Shown here: in pieces, positions 26,323 to 35,546 of the stretch
How positions within the stretch are numbered: position 1 is the first letter of the stretch
How the letters are laid out: each line of letters opens with the position of its first letter
NCBI GenBank assembly: GCA_041918675.1
Contig: JAYRVF010000011.1
Span: forward strand, 62,001 to 126,000
DNA: 64,000 nucleotides
DNA from: SCUB01 sp041918675
GTDB lineage: Bacteria; Pseudomonadota; Alphaproteobacteria; Rhizobiales; Xanthobacteraceae
Direction of reading: 5' to 3'
The notes under the pieces: generated by a model
The model's input: only the letters and a program-made list of their open reading frames with translations
Database searches by the model: none
What the model was told of the DNA's origin: nothing
Program-made: the position numbers and the translations under genes

Positions 26323-26973
26323 TCAGTTGCCCGGGCGGCGCGAGCTTGCCGTGGCGATGGCCGGGCGAACGTCGCCGAGCGAAACCCAGGTCTGTTCGTT
26401 CAGTTGCGACTGGCGCTTGACGAAGCGGTAGCCGGAGTCGGTCCAGTGCAGGACTTCCTCGGCCTGATTGTCGAGGACGTACTCGCCCTTGTCGGTCTTG
26501 ACGGTCAGGACCGCGTGGCCATCGCCTTTCTTGTCGCGCACGACGGTGATGAGCAGCGCCTGGCGCGGCCAGCCGGCTTCGATCAGCATCTTGCGCTTGA
26601 GCAGGACATAGTCCTCGCAATCGCCATAGCCGTCATTGGGCAGGTCCCATTTCTCGACGACGTTCCAATGATCCATGTCGGTGAGCGGCTTGATGTGCTC
26701 GTTCACCCAGCGATTGATCTTGACGAGATCGTTCCAGGCCGTCTGCGACAGCACGACATCGCGCGCCTCGGTGTTCTCGTTGCGACACTCGCTCTTGTAT
26801 TCGCGGCAGAACATCACCCAGCCGATCGGCGGGCGCGCGTCCTCGCCGACGGCGGCGTAGGCGTATTGACGTTTTTCGACCGGCTTTTCGGGCGCGGCTT
26901 TCGCCGCGCCGGGCAAGCCCATGATCATGATGCCGACCGCGAGACCGGCGCGCTTTCCCCAGATACGCAACAT
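26323..26973 (-). CDS. Bacterial transglutaminase-like cysteine protease (BTLCP)
   Basis: The 216-residue exported protein (signal peptide to about residue 26, AAKAAPE) carries the BTLCP/DUF920 core with catalytic C119 (GYGDCEDYVLLKR), H153 (GDGHAVLTV) and D168 (VLDNQ). LapG, the best-known relative, is a periplasmic protease that cuts adhesins in response to c-di-GMP. Whether this one does so is unknown; no LapD gene is adjacent, although a tandem-PilZ gene is the next on the same strand. The ATG follows GGGGGTCGTA. Confidence 0.88.
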   Translation of the reverse strand: MLRIWGKRAGLAVGIMIMGLPGAAKAAPEKPVEKRQYAYAAVGEDARPPIGWVMFCREYKSECRNENTEARDVVLSQTAWNDLVKINRWVNEHIKPLTDMDHWNVVEKWDLPNDGYGDCEDYVLLKRKMLIEAGWPRQALLITVVRDKKGDGHAVLTVKTDKGEYVLDNQAEEVLHWTDSGYRFVKRQSQLNEQTWVSLGDVRPAIATASSRRPGN

Positions 26974-27308
26974 TACGACCCCCTGTTGTCTTGTTGGGGC
27001 CATATTGCGCACGGAGGTTTTGCGCGCCGGATAAGTGGAGCGCGCGCAGTTGAGACAAATACGATTCAAAAAATCGGATGAGTTGAATCGATCACGAGTC
27101 AAATTCGAATAGAATTTGATTCATCGGCATTTGATTAGAATTTTACACATTAACCCGCCGCCGCCATTGCTGGCGCGCTCTCGCGCGTGGTCGCACCGGC
27201 GCCGGTTAACCTTGGCCGTTCTGGAAATCCATTCGCGGCCGGCCGCGCGCGGCGCGCTCGGGCGGTCTTGCGGGGGGCGATTTCGGGCGAGGCGGCGCGG
27301 CGCGGCGT
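26974..27308. other. AT-rich intergenic region with an inverted repeat
   Basis: The stretch about 27050-27160 is markedly AT-rich for this genome and holds a perfect 8-bp inverted repeat TCAAATTC/GAATTTGA (27099-27106 and 27112-27119; spacer GAATA). It lies about 130 bp upstream of the protease start and probably contains its promoter and a regulator site. No gene is seen; a short rightward frame here has no support. Confidence 0.6.
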
Positions 27309-27926
27309 TTACTGCTCGCTCACGCTACTTTCGAGAGTGTCGGGATGCTGAAGCCGCGAGAACTCGATCGCGAAGCCTTCCTCGGTGTGGCGGATGATGC
27401 GACCCGGCACCCGGCCGAGGGTGACTTCGCTGTCGATGTCCGGCTTGAGCGCCGACGCGATGGCCGCGCCGGAAAGCGACACGTCGATGATGCGGCAGGC
27501 CACCACCACGCCGTCGGCGAGCCTGAGGCGGGCGATCGGGTTGCGCGGGACGAAGCGGTCGTGCCGGCGATCCTCGGGAAGGGAAAGGATGTCGCGGTTG
27601 GCGAGCCAGGTGAGCTGGGCGGCGAGGCGGTCGCGCTTGCGCGGCGTCGCGTTGATGGTCATCGCGAAGCCGTTGTCGATAATGCGCGCGATCTTGCCCT
27701 CGATCCGGCCGATATGGTCGAGATAGGCGACGACACGCTCGCCAACCGAGCCGATGCCCTGGGCCAGAAGCGCGAGGCCGCCCGGCGACATATTGATGAC
27801 CTGGCAAGGAAATTCACGCCGGTCGGACAGCATGTAGCGTCCCAGGATATGGACCTTGACCCGCTGAAAGCGCCGCCGTTCCTCCCGAAACGGACGCGGT
27901 CTGACCTTTCCCTGCGCGAGCGCCAT
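27309..27926 (-). CDS. Tandem PilZ-domain protein
   Basis: The 205-residue protein has two PilZ domains. The first has RRRFQRVKVHILGRYM and INMSPGGLALL (about residues 16-55), the second RRHDRFVPRNPIARLRL and DVSLSGAAI (about 118-158). The RxxxR and D/NxSxxG motifs are those that bind cyclic-di-GMP, complete in the second and NMSPGG in the first. It is probably a c-di-GMP effector on surface growth, pili or polysaccharide. I start at the internal ATG; a TTG six codons upstream is possible. Confidence 0.88.
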   Translation of the reverse strand: MALAQGKVRPRPFREERRRFQRVKVHILGRYMLSDRREFPCQVINMSPGGLALLAQGIGSVGERVVAYLDHIGRIEGKIARIIDNGFAMTINATPRKRDRLAAQLTWLANRDILSLPEDRRHDRFVPRNPIARLRLADGVVVACRIIDVSLSGAAIASALKPDIDSEVTLGRVPGRIIRHTEEGFAIEFSRLQHPDTLESSVSEQ

Positions 27927-28000
27927 CACAGCTACCCAAACCAAACCGGGGCCCGTGCGGCCCCCTCCTGAAAAACTAGGCGGATATGGTTAACGGGCTG

Positions 28001-28615
28001 TTAGCGGAAGGTCGTCGGAGGACGTTTGCGGGCATCAAACTCCCGGCGGCCGACCTCGTAGAGCGTGAATCCGCGAAGCGGGTGGCGTCGCGTCGGCGCC
28101 ACGTCCCGGGCCGGCGGCGGGACGATGCCCTCCACGCGGCGCCACGAGGTGACAGCGAGCTCCACGATTCGGCCGTTCTTGAACGGCGCCGAAGCGGTCA
28201 GCGGCGCCATCAGCCCGGTAAAGCTCGGCCGAGCCAGCGTGCCGTCCTTGAAGGGAAGCAGCAGCAGTTCGAATGAGGTCTGCAACCCCGCGCTGTCGTG
28301 TCCGACCGCGCCGATGATGCTCGCCTGGTGCTCGAAGGCGACCGAATCCGCGATATCGTCGACGAGATGGCGGTCGCGCGCGTGCCACAAGGAGCGAAAA
28401 GCGAGGCCCTTGAGTTCCCGGCCGAACCGCGCGCAGACGCGGGTGCCCGCCACCCGGAAGGCATCGGAACCGCGTTCGCCAAAGCCGACGACGAACATGT
28501 CGCCGAGATGGGCGCGCAGCGCGGCCGGATCGAAATCGGCCCGCGTCGGCGCGATCGCGGTGCCTCGGCAAAGATCCCAATAGGCGAATACGTCGCGGCT
28601 CGCGGGATGTTTCAT
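28001..28615 (-). CDS. PAS_5-family sensory protein
   Basis: The 204-residue protein matches the PAS_5 family: VFAYWDLCRGTAIAPTRADFDP, then FRVAGTRVCARFGRELKG and FRSLWHARDR, and a Pro-rich end. These single-domain PAS proteins are abundant in Hyphomicrobiales; some bind haem or c-di-GMP-related partners, but the signal is unknown here. No output domain is present. Confidence 0.85.
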   Translation of the reverse strand: MKHPASRDVFAYWDLCRGTAIAPTRADFDPAALRAHLGDMFVVGFGERGSDAFRVAGTRVCARFGRELKGLAFRSLWHARDRHLVDDIADSVAFEHQASIIGAVGHDSAGLQTSFELLLLPFKDGTLARPSFTGLMAPLTASAPFKNGRIVELAVTSWRRVEGIVPPPARDVAPTRRHPLRGFTLYEVGRREFDARKRPPTTFR

Positions 28616-29246
28616 GTCGGGTCCCTGCGCCGTGGCGCTTTGGGTGGCTGCCCCGGCACGGCACAGGCGGTGCCGACGGCCTGTCGCCAAATCGGACACC
28701 ACCGCGGCGTCGGAGCCATTATTGGGGGATCGGAGCACGGCGCATGCCATCACCGGCGTCGCTTCGCGCGCGGGGGCGGCTCTCCGGCGTTAGTCTTAAA
28801 ACGGGGAACGGTTTGAATTCGCGGCGGCGGCCGGTTACGAGGTGTTCACCACACGTGAAGCCGACACGCTCCTTTGTCGGTTCCGACCCAACGGAGACGG
28901 GGAGGGGTGGGGAGCCTTGATCCGGATCGGATCGGCGACCCTCGGGCCTTCCGGAGAGACGGCATCAGGGACGACGGCGAGAGGGACGCCGCCGTCCCTG
29001 ATGCTTTTCGCGGCAACGTCGACCCGCGCGCGTCGGCGGCGGCGGTCCCGTCCGGAGACCGGCGCGGGTTACGCGCAGCGCGGCGCCCTTTTTCCTGAAT
29101 TGACCCGGCTCGGGCCTTGCACCCGCGTTCCGAACCCGTCTTAGTGCGGCGGAGTGATTTGGGCGGGAGGCCCGTTTGCGCGTCGTCATTCGGTTGTGGG
29201 ATCCGCCCATGGGCGACGCCGCGCCGTTCAGGCCGGGTGGGCGGCA
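28616..29246. other. Long intergenic region without a recognised gene
   Basis: No frame in this 631-bp stretch shows a plausible protein. It holds an 18-bp GC-rich word GACGGGGAGGGGTGGGGA (28896-28913), also present at 26261-26278, and the strong hairpin at 28962-29008. A GTG at 29154 could extend the rhomboid gene leftwards. Confidence 0.5.
28962..29008 (+). terminator. Strong intrinsic-terminator hairpin without an upstream gene
   Basis: Arms of 18 bases (28962-28979 and 28987-29004; GCATCAGGGACG.. with ..CGTCCCTGATGC) pair with one mismatch around a 7-nt loop and are followed by TTTTCG. The form is that of a rightward Rho-independent terminator, yet no rightward gene lies upstream within 2.8 kb; it may end a small RNA. 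Confidence 0.65.
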
Positions 29247-30017
29247 TTGAACGCCGGTCGCGAACCCATCTTCAATCTCCCGGGCGCGCTGACGGCCTTC
29301 ATCGCCCTGCTCGTGGTCGTCCATGTCGTCCGCGCCGCGCTGCTCGCGCCAGATGCCGACCAGTGGGTGATCTGGACCTTCGGCTTCGTTCCGGCCCGAT
29401 TCGATCCGTCCGTGCTGATGGGCGCGCGCTTTCCGGGCGGCGAGGGCGCCAAGATCTGGAGCTTCGTCAGCTACGCGCTGTTGCACGCCGATCTCACCCA
29501 TCTCGGCTTCAACGCGCTCTGGCTGCTGCCATTCGGCAGCGCGATCGCGCGGCGCTTCGGGGCGGCGCGGTTCTATCTCTTCCTCGCGGTGACGGCGACC
29601 GGCGGCGCGCTCGCCCATCTCATCACCCACGCCCATGAAATCGCGCCGATGATGGGCGCCTCGGCGGCGATTTCGGGCGCGATGGCCGCGGCCACGCGCT
29701 TCGCTTTCACGACGGGAAGCTTTCTGTCGATGCGCCGGGGCGACGCCGACGAGGCGGCGCGCGTGCCCGCCCTTCCGCTCGCGCGTGCGCTGCGCAATCC
29801 GCGCGTGATCATCTTCCTCGCCGTCTGGTTCGGGATCAACTTCGCCTTCGGCATCGGCTCGATCGGCGTGGCCGGCGACGATCAGAACGTCGCCTGGCAG
29901 GCGCATATCGGCGGCTTCCTGGCCGGACTATTTCTGTTCTCGTTGTTCGACCCGATTCCGGCGGCGCGCGACGCGCACGAAACAAATATTCGTGACGAGG
30001 ACGAAATCCGGTCTTGA
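29247..30017 (+). CDS. Rhomboid-family intramembrane serine protease
   Basis: The 256-residue protein has about six membrane segments and the rhomboid catalytic dyad: S139 in GASAAISG and H220 in WQAHIGGFLAG. The HADLTHLGFNALWLLPFG segment around residues 80-97 is also typical. It cleaves membrane proteins within the bilayer; the targets are unknown. I take the TTG at 29247 as start because GGGCGG lies upstream and the conserved region begins there; GTG at 29154 would add 31 poorly conserved residues. Confidence 0.88.
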   Translation: MNAGREPIFNLPGALTAFIALLVVVHVVRAALLAPDADQWVIWTFGFVPARFDPSVLMGARFPGGEGAKIWSFVSYALLHADLTHLGFNALWLLPFGSAIARRFGAARFYLFLAVTATGGALAHLITHAHEIAPMMGASAAISGAMAAATRFAFTTGSFLSMRRGDADEAARVPALPLARALRNPRVIIFLAVWFGINFAFGIGSIGVAGDDQNVAWQAHIGGFLAGLFLFSLFDPIPAARDAHETNIRDEDEIRS

Positions 30018-30163
30018 ATGGCCGGCGTTCCGCCTTGCGAGCGGCGCAAAACTGCCCCATGCTTCCCTTGCAATGACGGATGCGTGGCGCCGCGCATCGC
30101 CGCTCGTCGAAGCGGCGAGACAAGGCCCGCGCGAGGTCGCGAGTAGCCGATACGGGGGAAACG

Positions 30164-30592
30164 ATGACGGTCCGAACCATTCTCTCTTCGAAGGGTCACC
30201 AGATCGCGAGCGTCGATCCGGATGTGCATCTTGCCGCCGCGATCAAGGTGCTCGCCGAACGCAAGATCGGCGCGCTGCTGGTGATGGCGAAGGAAAGGAT
30301 CGAGGGTATCATCTCGGAGCGCGACATCGTGCGCGCGGTGGCCGCGGATGGCGCGCGCGCGCTCGACGAGCCGGTGCGCAAGTTCATGACCCGCGACGTC
30401 GTCACCTGTTCGCGCGCCGACACCGTGGCCGCGATCATGGAGCGGATGACCGAAGGCAAGTTCCGCCACCTTCCGGTGGTCGACGAGGGAGCCGTGGTCG
30501 GCGTGATCTCGATCGGCGACGTCGTCAAATATCGCGTCATGGAGTTCGAGCGCGAGCAGGAAGCGTTGCGCGACTACATCAAGACGGCCTGA
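30164..30592 (+). CDS. CBS-domain-pair protein
   Basis: The 142-residue protein consists of two CBS domains: one around residues 10-60 (ASVDPDVHLAAAIKVLAERKIGALLVM, ISERDIVRA), the other about 73-128 (TCSRADTVAAIMERMTEGKFRHLPVVD, ISIGDVVK). Such pairs bind adenosyl ligands such as AMP, ATP or NAD and act as energy sensors. The ATG follows a GGGGGAAACG site. Confidence 0.9.
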   Translation: MTVRTILSSKGHQIASVDPDVHLAAAIKVLAERKIGALLVMAKERIEGIISERDIVRAVAADGARALDEPVRKFMTRDVVTCSRADTVAAIMERMTEGKFRHLPVVDEGAVVGVISIGDVVKYRVMEFEREQEALRDYIKTA

Positions 30593-30790
30593 CGCGCCGG
30601 CGGCGCCCGAGGGTTTGACCCGGCGGGCGTGTCCAACCGGGCATGTCGGCCGGGTGTGTAGATCGCCAACAGCGCGCCGCGCTTCAAGACCGCGATACAC
30701 ACGGGTCGTTTCCGCTTGCGTCGGCGGTCAAGCGGCGGCACATCCTTGCCGCGACGGGCGAGGGGTCGCCCCTTGACGCGACGGATGTTC

Positions 30791-32179
30791 ATGGCCGATT
30801 TCGACGTTGATCTGTTTGTCATCGGGGCGGGCTCGGGCGGCGTGCGGGCCGGGCGCATCGCCGCGGGCCATGGCGCGCGCGTGACGGTGGCGGAGGAATT
30901 CCGCGTCGGCGGCACCTGCGTCATTCGCGGCTGCGTGCCCAAGAAGCTGCTCGTTCACGCCTCCCATTATCGCGAGGACTTCCATGACGCGGCGGGCTTC
31001 GGCTGGACGGTGCCGGAGGCCTCGTTCGACTGGCGGACGCTGATCGCCAACAAGGACAAGGAAATCGCCCGGCTCGAAGCCGCCTATACGACCAATCTGA
31101 GCAAGTCCGGCGCGAGCCTCGTCAACAGCCGCGCCGTGATCGAGGACCCCCACACCATCAGGCTGGTCGCGACCGGCGCGCGGGTCCGCGCCCGCTTCAT
31201 TCTCGTCGCCACCGGCGCGGCGCCGAACCACGGCAAGCCGATCCCGGGGATCGAGCATGTGATCTCCTCGAACGAGGCGTTCCATCTGGACCGGCTCCCG
31301 CCGCGCGTGCTCGTCCAGGGCGGCGGCTACATCGCGGTCGAGTTCGCCGGCATTTTCGCCGGGCTCGGCTCGCGCGTCACGCTCGTCTATCGCGGCGAGA
31401 ACATCTTGCGCGGCTTCGACGATGACGTGCGCGCGCATTTGCGCGGCGAAATGGAAAAGCACGGCATCACGGTGATCACCGGCGCGACGGTGGAAGCGGT
31501 CGACAAGACGCGCGCGGGCCTTGCCTCGCGCCTGTCGAACGGAACGATCATCGAGACGGACGAGGTGATGTTCGCGATCGGGCGCAAGCCGAACATCGCC
31601 GGCCTCGGACTTGACCAGGCGGGCGTCGCCGTCAATCCGGAGACCGGCGGGATCGCGGTCGACGGCTTCGGCCAGACCTCGGTGCCGAGCATTTACGCGG
31701 TCGGCGACGTGACCAATCGCGTCAATCTGACGCCGGTCGCCATCCGCGAGGGACACGCCTTCGCCGACACGGTCTTCGGCGGCCGGCCGACGCGCGTCGA
31801 TCACTCCGACATTCCAACGGCGGTGTTCTCCCAGCCCGAGATCGGCACGGTGGGGCTCACCGAGGCGCAGGCGCGCGCCGCCCATCCGCGCGTCGACATC
31901 TACAAGGCCGAGTTCCGTCCGATGAAGGCGACGCTGTCAGGCCGCGACACGCGCGTGCTGATGAAATTGGTGGTCGACGGCGACAGCGACCGCGTGCTCG
32001 GCTGCCACATCGTCGGCGAGGCGGCCGCCGAGATCATCCAGGCGATCGCGATCGCGGTGAAGATGAAGGCGACCAAGGCCGATTTCGACGCCACCATGGC
32101 GCTGCATCCCTCCGCCGCCGAGGAGTTGGTGACGATGCGCACGCCAACCGCGCGGCATGGCCGCGACGGCGGCAAGTAG
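30791..32179 (+). CDS. gor: Glutathione-disulfide reductase
   Basis: The 462-residue flavoprotein reduces oxidised glutathione with NADPH. It has an FAD site GAGSGG (12-17), the redox disulfide C43-VIRG-C48 in GGTCVIRGCVPKK, a second dinucleotide fold (GGGYIAVEFAGI) with arginines typical for NADPH and the C-terminal dimer interface with the catalytic HPSAAEE. An ATG two codons earlier (30785) is possible. An 18-bp tandem repeat spans its stop codon. Confidence 0.95.
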   Translation: MADFDVDLFVIGAGSGGVRAGRIAAGHGARVTVAEEFRVGGTCVIRGCVPKKLLVHASHYREDFHDAAGFGWTVPEASFDWRTLIANKDKEIARLEAAYTTNLSKSGASLVNSRAVIEDPHTIRLVATGARVRARFILVATGAAPNHGKPIPGIEHVISSNEAFHLDRLPPRVLVQGGGYIAVEFAGIFAGLGSRVTLVYRGENILRGFDDDVRAHLRGEMEKHGITVITGATVEAVDKTRAGLASRLSNGTIIETDEVMFAIGRKPNIAGLGLDQAGVAVNPETGGIAVDGFGQTSVPSIYAVGDVTNRVNLTPVAIREGHAFADTVFGGRPTRVDHSDIPTAVFSQPEIGTVGLTEAQARAAHPRVDIYKAEFRPMKATLSGRDTRVLMKLVVDGDSDRVLGCHIVGEAAAEIIQAIAIAVKMKATKADFDATMALHPSAAEELVTMRTPTARHGRDGGK

Positions 32180-32206
32180 CGCTCAGGAGGCAAGTAGCGC
32201 TCAGGC
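32171..32206. repeat. 18-bp direct tandem duplication across two convergent stop codons
   Basis: GGCAAGTAGCGCTCAGG occurs at 32171-32187 and again at 32189-32205, each followed by one variable base. The first copy includes the gor stop; the second includes the end of the leftward hydrolase. It looks like a small slippage event in a tolerant spot. Confidence 0.85.
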
Positions 32207-33076
32207 GGCGAGCAGCCAGTCCGCCGCGTCCCGCCACAGCGTGTCGCGGAAGGCCGGACGGAAGAAGCCGAAATGGCCGACGCGTTCGACGCCGATATCG
32301 GCCGGCGCGATCACGCGCACATCGGGCGCGGTGCCGGTGAAGCCCGTGCACAGGAGCCTGACGCCGGCGGGCGTCGCCCATGAATCGTCGGCAAAGCACA
32401 GCGCCCGCAGCGGGCCGCGCAAACTCGGAAAGTTCGCCTTTGTCGCAAGCGCGGGATCGTCGAAGAAATAGCGTGGCAGCATCACCCAGTCGGTCCATTG
32501 CAGAAACACGCCCTTCGGGATTTCCTCGCCGATGCCGAGCCAGAGCGGCATATAGCCGACGAGCCGCACGATGGGCCGCGCGAACAGGCGCAGCATCAGG
32601 AACACGCGGTAGTTCTCCGGCCAATAGAACAGCCGCCAGTAGCCCGCCTGCGCGGCCACGAGCAGCGCCCGCGAGATGGCGGCATTGTTGGGGATGAGGC
32701 CGAGCGCCTGTCCGCCGAACGAATGGCCGATGGCCAGCAGCGGCAGATCGGGAAAGCGCGCGCGCATGTGATCGATCGCGGCGGTCACGTCGCGCTCGGC
32801 CCATTGCGCCATCGAGGTCTCGAAGCCCTTGAGCGATGCCGGACGGGAATCCCCGGTGCCGCGATAATCGTAGGTCATGACGGCGATGCCGCGCTCGGCG
32901 AGATAGGCGGCAAAGCCCTTGTAGATCTTGCGGGGGACCGCGGTCGCCGAATGGATGATCGCCGCGGCGCGGGGCGTGCCAGCGGCGGGGAAATAGGTCG
33001 CCGCGAGGCCGTACCCGTCCGTGGCCGGAAAGGTGAAGTCGGTGGGCGGCGGCGTGGGGTCGGGGTTGGTGTCCAT
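32201..33076 (-). CDS. Alpha/beta hydrolase (serine aminopeptidase S33-like)
   Basis: The 291-residue protein has a nucleophile elbow GHSFGGQ (about residues 115-121), an oxyanion region after IIHSATAVPRKIY, TYDYRGTGDS and a likely catalytic His in VGHFGFFR near residue 268. It fits the hydrolase family that includes YheT-like and S33 members; substrate unknown. It is divergent from the DAHP synthase gene. Confidence 0.85.
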   Translation of the reverse strand: MDTNPDPTPPPTDFTFPATDGYGLAATYFPAAGTPRAAAIIHSATAVPRKIYKGFAAYLAERGIAVMTYDYRGTGDSRPASLKGFETSMAQWAERDVTAAIDHMRARFPDLPLLAIGHSFGGQALGLIPNNAAISRALLVAAQAGYWRLFYWPENYRVFLMLRLFARPIVRLVGYMPLWLGIGEEIPKGVFLQWTDWVMLPRYFFDDPALATKANFPSLRGPLRALCFADDSWATPAGVRLLCTGFTGTAPDVRVIAPADIGVERVGHFGFFRPAFRDTLWRDAADWLLAA

Positions 33077-33261
33077 CGAAAAACCAGCCGGGCGTCGGAT
33101 TTTCGCGTCAGATTAGCCGTGGCGCATGAATAATGCCGTTCACGCTGCGCCCAAAGGCGAGCGATTTGCAACTGGCGAAAACAAGCGAGCCTGTGTATAA
33201 CCCGCGCTTCCGTAAACCGTCGGCCGGCCGGGAACTTGCCGCGCCGACAAGGAGTTGTGTG

Positions 33262-34650
33262 ATGGCGGAACGTTGGGCTCCCGATAGCTGGCGCGCCAAG
33301 CCGGCGGTGCAGATGCCCGAATACCCGGACGCGAAAGCGCTCGAAGCGGTCGAGGCCCAGCTTGCGACCTTTCCTCCGCTCGTGTTCGCGGGCGAGGCAA
33401 GGAGCCTGAAGCGCAAGCTCGCGCGCGTGGCTTCGGGCGAGGCTTTCCTGCTCCAGGGCGGCGACTGCGCCGAGAGCTTCGCCGAGCATGGCGCCAACAA
33501 CATCCGCGATTTCTTCCGCGTGCTGCTGCAGATGGCGGTGGTGCTGACGTATGCCGGCGCCGTGCCGGTGGTGAAGGTCGGCCGCATCGCCGGCCAGTTC
33601 GCCAAGCCGCGCTCCTCGCCGACGGAAAAGCGCGGCGATGTCGAGCTGCCGAGCTATCGCGGCGACATCATCAACGACGCGGCCTTCACCGCCGAAGCGC
33701 GCCGGCCCGATCCGCGCCGGCAGTTGATGGCCTATCGCCAGTCGGCCGCAACGCTCAACCTGCTGCGCGCCTTCGCGACCGGCGGCTTCGCAAATCTCGC
33801 CAGCGTGCACCAATGGATGCTCGGCTTCGTCAAGGATTCGGTGCAGTCGCGCCGCTACCGCGAACTCGCCGACCGCATCTCCGAGGCGCTGTCGTTCATG
33901 CGCGCCTGCGGGCTCGATTTCGAGAACCACCCGGAACTGCGCGGCACCGATTTCTTCACCAGCCACGAGACGCTGCTGCTCGGCTTCGAGCAGGCGATGA
34001 CGCGGGTCGATTCGACGAGCGGCGACTGGTACTGCACCTCCGGCCACATGCTCTGGATCGGCGATCGCACGCGCCAGCCCGATCACGCCCATGTCGAATT
34101 CTGTCGCGGCGTGAAGAATCCGATCGGACTGAAATGCGGGCCGACCATCAAGCCCGACGAACTGATGAAGCTGATCGACATCCTCAATCCCGACAACGAG
34201 CCGGGCCGGCTGACGCTGATCGGCCGCTTCGGGGCCGACAAGATCGCCGATCATCTGCCCGGACTGATCCGCGCCGTGAAGCGGGAAGGGCGCGACGTGG
34301 TGTGGTCGTGCGATCCGATGCACGGCAACACCATCACCTCCAATTCCGGCTACAAGACGCGCCCGTTCGATCGCGTCATGCAGGAAGTGAGGTCGTTCTT
34401 CGCCATCCATGCCGCCGAGGGCACCTATGCCGGCGGCGTGCATCTGGAGATGACCGGGCAGGACGTCACCGAATGCACCGGCGGCGCCCGCGCGATCAAG
34501 GACGAGGATCTCAACGACCGCTATCACACCGCGTGCGATCCGCGCCTGAACGCGGAGCAGTCGATCGATGTCGCTTTCCTGCTCGCCGAACTGCTCAAGC
34601 AGGGACGCGGCGCCAAGGCGCAGCCTCTGCCGGCGGCGTCGGGTCTCTAA
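33262..34650 (+). CDS. Class II 3-deoxy-7-phosphoheptulonate (DAHP) synthase
   Basis: The 462-residue enzyme condenses phosphoenolpyruvate and erythrose 4-phosphate, the first step of the shikimate pathway. It is the plant-type class II form: LLQGGDCAESF (about residues 66-76) with the metal-binding Cys, RIAGQFAKPRS, GVKNPIGLKCGPT, DPMHGNT and the ECTGG near the end. AAGGAG seven to eight bases before the ATG fixes the start. Regulation by aromatic amino acids in this class comes from the N-terminal extension, which is short here. Confidence 0.95.
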   Translation: MAERWAPDSWRAKPAVQMPEYPDAKALEAVEAQLATFPPLVFAGEARSLKRKLARVASGEAFLLQGGDCAESFAEHGANNIRDFFRVLLQMAVVLTYAGAVPVVKVGRIAGQFAKPRSSPTEKRGDVELPSYRGDIINDAAFTAEARRPDPRRQLMAYRQSAATLNLLRAFATGGFANLASVHQWMLGFVKDSVQSRRYRELADRISEALSFMRACGLDFENHPELRGTDFFTSHETLLLGFEQAMTRVDSTSGDWYCTSGHMLWIGDRTRQPDHAHVEFCRGVKNPIGLKCGPTIKPDELMKLIDILNPDNEPGRLTLIGRFGADKIADHLPGLIRAVKREGRDVVWSCDPMHGNTITSNSGYKTRPFDRVMQEVRSFFAIHAAEGTYAGGVHLEMTGQDVTECTGGARAIKDEDLNDRYHTACDPRLNAEQSIDVAFLLAELLKQGRGAKAQPLPAASGL

Positions 34651-34678
34651 TCGCGCGGCCTCGGCCGGGAGCACGCCG

Positions 34679-35479
34679 ATGCGGCTTCCCACCTTCTTCA
34701 TTTCGCACGGCGCGCCCGACATTCTGCTGCGTCCCTCGCCGACGCGCGATTTCCTCTCGGGCTTTTCCGGCCTTGTCGCGCGGCCGCGCGCGATCGTCAT
34801 TGTCTCGGCGCATTTCATGACGCGCGCGCCGGTGGTCGATGCCGATCCCGCGCCAAGCATGATCTATGATTTCGGCGGCTTTCCCGACGAGCTCTATGAT
34901 CTCGTCTATCCCGCGCCGGGCGAGCCGGAACTGGCGGAACGCATCGCCGGTCTGATGGCCGAGGCCGGGCTCGATCCCGCGATCGCGCCCAAGCGCGGCT
35001 ACGATCACGGCACCTGGGTGCCGCTGATGCTGATGTATCCACGCGCCGACATTCCCGTGGTCCAAGTCTCGGTGCAGCCGCGCGCCGATCCGGCCCATCA
35101 TTATCGGCTGGGCCGCGCGCTGGCGCCGCTCGCCGACGAGGACGTTCTCGTCATTGGGTCGGGCGCGATGACGCATAATCTCGCGATCTTCTTCGCCACG
35201 CGCGACGAGCCCGCTGGGCCGCCGCCGTCGTGGGTCACTGAGTTCCGCGACTGGCTCGACGACAGGATCGTGGCCGGCGCGGTCGAGGATCTTGCCGACT
35301 GGCGCGCGCGGGCGCCGCGTTTTCACGAGAACCACCCGACCGACGAGCACCTGCTGCCCTTGATGGTGGCGCTGGGGGCGGCGGGCGAGGGCGCGCGCGG
35401 AAAGCGCATTCACGAGGGCTTCGACGGGTCGGTGCTCGCGCTCGACGCCTATGCCTTCGAGGCGGCAACGCGGGGTTAA
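34679..35479 (+). CDS. LigB-type class III extradiol dioxygenase (DODA/YgiD-like)
   Basis: The 266-residue protein belongs to the class III extradiol dioxygenase family related to 4,5-DOPA dioxygenase. Typical segments are FFISHGAPD with the first metal His, VSAHFMTR, YDHGTWVPLML and GSGAMTHNL. E. coli YgiD opens the ring of catechols such as DOPA; the natural role is unclear. It follows the DAHP synthase gene by 28 bp and is likely co-transcribed. Confidence 0.9.
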   Translation: MRLPTFFISHGAPDILLRPSPTRDFLSGFSGLVARPRAIVIVSAHFMTRAPVVDADPAPSMIYDFGGFPDELYDLVYPAPGEPELAERIAGLMAEAGLDPAIAPKRGYDHGTWVPLMLMYPRADIPVVQVSVQPRADPAHHYRLGRALAPLADEDVLVIGSGAMTHNLAIFFATRDEPAGPPPSWVTEFRDWLDDRIVAGAVEDLADWRARAPRFHENHPTDEHLLPLMVALGAAGEGARGKRIHEGFDGSVLALDAYAFEAATRG

Positions 35480-35546
35480 CGGCCACGGGTCTATAACCGC
35501 CGGGGCGAACGGAAGCGACGGAACACCGCGAGGGGCGGCGCGCGAG

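Noticed and set aside
27116..27397. Rightward 93-codon frame upstream of the PilZ gene
   Set aside because: Arg-rich product without motifs, overlapping the end of the PilZ gene in antisense; no ribosome site.
26261..28913. Shared 18-bp word GACGGGGAGGGGTGGGGA at 26261 and 28896 as a regulatory site
   Set aside because: It is low-complexity GC-rich sequence of the kind found in dispersed intergenic elements; two copies do not show function.
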